The notes under the pieces are model-generated. The model was not told the origin of the DNA and did not search any database. It saw only the letters and a program-made list of their open reading frames with translations. Source: Methanothermococcus sp. SCGC AD-155-C09 (GTDB lineage Archaea; AGJL01; Methanococci; Methanococcales; Methanococcaceae). From it: a stretch of 36,797 nucleotides of DNA. Both the position numbers and the translations under genes were made by a program. Within the stretch, counting starts at the first letter, position 1. The number at the start of each line of letters is the position of its first letter. Positions 35,062 to 36,797 of this stretch are shown one piece after another. The stretch covers positions 10,927 through 47,723 of the forward strand of contig JAHEQB010000062.1 in assembly GCA_019561555.1 (NCBI GenBank), read 5' to 3'.

Positions 35062-35287
35062 ATTGAAAAATAACAAAATTAATCTAAATTTTAAGATAAA
35101 AGAAAAAAATAAAATATTTAAAGGGATAAAGAAAGTAAATACTAAAGATAATAAGAAAAATAAAAAAGTAGAAATTCCATATGCCATTCTCCTTCCTCCT
35201 ACACTCCCAAGCACTGGAATTAAGGGGAAATCTTTAAGTATAGGATCACTATATTATAATAAGTTTAAAATGTTATGTGTTTTATAT
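35062..35287 (-). repeat. Dispersed MITE-like element, subfamily A, reverse orientation
   Basis: On the minus strand the leading terminus reads AATATAAAACACATAACA, then TTTTAAACTT, at 35261-35288. The core reads ATACTTAAAGATTTCC, CCAGTGCTTGGGAGTGTAGG and AGGAAGG, with ATGGAATTTCTACTTTTTTA downstream. It fills the gap between trpA and the convergent ccdA. Weak similarity to the far terminus is seen near 35062-35090. Open frames in it are low-complexity artefacts. Confidence 0.62.
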
Positions 35288-35387
35288 TCTTTCTCTTAGA
35301 TGTTTTAAAATTTTTTATAATTTTTAATTTTATTAAATATTTTTTATTTTTTTAATTATTTATTTTTTATATTGATATAAGTATTTT

Positions 35388-36041
35388 TTAAGACATAAAA
35401 ATAATAAAAAGTCCCAATAAAACCAATATAAGGCCTGAAATAAAATTAACAATACTTGAACTGGTAAATTTTTCAAATATCTCCTTACCTTCAACGCCCA
35501 TAATACTTAAAAGAATTATTGGAAGTCCATAGCCCATCGAATATATAAATAATGCTAATATTCCAAAGGTTATATCTGATTTTGTAGATACATAAGTTAA
35601 TATTCCTGCCAAAATAGGATCTGCACATACATTGGCTCCAACGCCATAGGATATTCCAAGAATAATAGAGGTAAATACCTTATATTTAAAGGAAATACTT
35701 TTATTACTGATTTTGGTTATAAATTTATTAAAAAAATTTCCCTTTAATCTAAAGGAAAAACCCTTTTTAAAAATGATTAATAAACCTAAAGCCACTGCCA
35801 AAATACCTGCAATATACTTTAACTTGTAAATCCCAAAAAGCATTCCAAAAACTGATGAGATGGCTCCTAATATACTAAAAACTATGGAAAACCCTAAAAC
35901 AAAAAATAAAGATATAATAAATGCCTCTCTTTTAGATTCTGAAATTCCAAAGGTATAGGTAAATACCACAGGCAATACAGTAAATACACAGGGCCCTAAT
36001 GCTGTAAATACTCCTGAAATAAATATTAACAATAAATCCAT
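35388..36041 (-). CDS. ccdA: CcdA/DsbD-type transmembrane thiol-disulfide electron carrier
   Basis: 217-residue integral membrane protein with six hydrophobic segments. The two conserved cysteines of CcdA are present: Cys18 (TALGPCVFTVLPVV) in the first segment and Cys139 (GVGANVCADPILAG) in the fourth. CcdA passes reducing equivalents from cytoplasmic thioredoxin across the membrane to an extracytoplasmic partner. The partner is likely the thioredoxin-like lipoprotein encoded 109 bp upstream on the same strand. No cytochrome c maturation genes are here, so the role is probably general reduction of surface thiols. GTGATATTAT precedes ATG 36041. Confidence 0.88.
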   Translation of the reverse strand: MDLLLIFISGVFTALGPCVFTVLPVVFTYTFGISESKREAFIISLFFVLGFSIVFSILGAISSVFGMLFGIYKLKYIAGILAVALGLLIIFKKGFSFRLKGNFFNKFITKISNKSISFKYKVFTSIILGISYGVGANVCADPILAGILTYVSTKSDITFGILALFIYSMGYGLPIILLSIMGVEGKEIFEKFTSSSIVNFISGLILVLLGLFIIFMS

Positions 36042-36150
36042 ATAATATCACTAAACAGTTAGTAAAAATATTATTAAATAAAATAGTAAAGGATAATAGG
36101 TTAAATATATTATAAGTAATATAAGTAATAACGTAAAATTAATTATAACA

Positions 36151-36558
36151 TTAATTATAAAGTTCCTTAGCCTTTTTTGTTATTTCTTCTGGATCATAGC
36201 CTATGGTTCTGCCAACTTCCTTTCCATCTTTAATATAGACAACTGTAGGTAATCCTCTTACTCCAAACTGTCTTCCCAACTCCGGATATTCATCGGTGTT
36301 TATTTTTATAATTTCCACTCCTTCCTTCTCCAATTGATTCATTGTAGGTTCAAGGGCCTTACAATATCCACACCAGTCGGCATAGAACTCCAATACTACA
36401 GTTTTCCCTTCAAGATTCAAATTATTTAATTTTTGGCTATCTATGTTATTATTATCTGATTCATAGGCACCAGATAATCCTCCATTCTCATAGTCCAAAC
36501 AACCTACAAATAATATTATTAGGAATAGGGATATTAATATTTTTAAGTATGCTTTCAT
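36151..36558 (-). CDS. Thioredoxin-like lipoprotein
   Basis: 135 residues from ATG 36558, which GGTGAT precedes; an upstream ATG overlaps that site. Signal peptide MKAYLKILISLFLIILFVGC ends in a lipobox-like LFVGC, so Cys20 is probably lipid-modified and the protein anchored outside the membrane. A low-complexity linker (21-50) leads to a thioredoxin fold with the active site ADWCGYCKAL (Cys63, Cys66) and the cis-Pro RGLPTVV (Pro104). A thiol oxidoreductase facing the outside; CcdA just downstream could keep it reduced. No other redox gene is nearby. Confidence 0.88.
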   Translation of the reverse strand: MKAYLKILISLFLIILFVGCLDYENGGLSGAYESDNNNIDSQKLNNLNLEGKTVVLEFYADWCGYCKALEPTMNQLEKEGVEIIKINTDEYPELGRQFGVRGLPTVVYIKDGKEVGRTIGYDPEEITKKAKELYN

Positions 36559-36639
36559 ACAATCACCCATGGTCCATTGATAATTTATTTTTGTTTTCTT
36601 TTTTATTTATTGCTCCTACTTAAAAATTTCCCTTATATC

Positions 36640-36797
36640 ATATAAATTATTATAGGGTGTTCTGTCAACTTGCAATTTAATCTCTATTCAGATCGCTCCA
36701 TATTATAATTAAACAGTTAGTCTACTCTCCCCTTCTAACGGGACAAAACCATATCACTCTAAATAAGAAATAAATTAATCATAAACCGTAAAATTTA
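36640..36797 (-). other. Possible decayed coding remnant at window edge
   Basis: On the minus strand a short open stretch ends EIKLQVDRTPYNNLYDIREI, followed by Phe-Lys and a TAG stop at about 36620. It is interrupted upstream by stops in all frames (TGA, TAA). Composition is richer than the surrounding A/T DNA (GTTCTGTCAACTTGC, CTCCCCTTCTAACGGGAC), as in the transposase remnant at 1-720. Family not recognised. Confidence 0.3.

Overview
The window is archaeal, from an AT-rich, probably thermophilic methanogen of the order Methanococcales. Evidence: a complete methanogenesis marker 14 gene, a full-length archaeosine tRNA-guanine transglycosylase, fibrillarin with Nop5, a UbiA-type archaeal lipid synthase, an NcsA/ThiI pair with the cysteine sets described in methanococci, and GGTGAT-type ribosome binding sites placed 4-8 nt before start codons. 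Low G+C and gene content suggest Methanothermococcus or a close relative; this is inference, as no rRNA gene is present. I saw no rRNA, tRNA or CRISPR array.

Layout, left to right. 1-720: a decayed DDE transposase. 889-2979: hisA and a PfkB nucleoside kinase, converging on the small subunit of an aconitase-X type (phosphomevalonate) dehydratase. 3382-6965: a tiny zinc-ribbon protein, an HTH protein plus nadM operon, and a minimal tyrosine recombinase, separated by long gene-poor gaps. 7038-12531: tRNA thiolation (ncsA, thiI), a small phosphodiesterase, trm5b, and a lipid prenyltransferase. 13318-22861: an endonuclease IV-like TIM barrel, glmS, tgtA, pth2, a MagIII-like DNA glycosylase, and methanogenesis marker 14. 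23373-25545: nop5-flpA. 26118-28426: PHP hydrolase, E1-like protein, nadA. 29801-34981: trpC-trpD, then trpF, trpB, trpA. 35388-36558: thioredoxin-like lipoprotein and CcdA. A possible decayed reading frame lies at the right edge.

Functional themes: tRNA and rRNA modification (NcsA, ThiI, Trm5b, TgtA, FlpA/Nop5) with Pth2 for peptidyl-tRNA recycling; NAD synthesis at two loci (NadA, NadM); tryptophan synthesis apart from anthranilate synthase; and archaeal membrane lipids (UbiA, and the dehydratase subunit of the modified mevalonate pathway).

The most unusual feature is the intergenic DNA. Most larger gaps hold a member of a non-coding dispersed repeat family of about 210-400 bp. Better-preserved members have about 27-30 bp terminal inverted repeats (outer end TTATAGTYAAG.ACATAAT, inner end TTTAAAC), a GC-richer hairpin core and a T-rich tail, and they occur in both orientations. 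I count about nine members of a subfamily A and about seven of a subfamily B, plus fragments. One A member is nested inside another, two A copies are nearly identical, and several end within a few bases of a start or stop codon. They look like MITEs, and some may supply host promoters. No functional partner transposase lies in the window.
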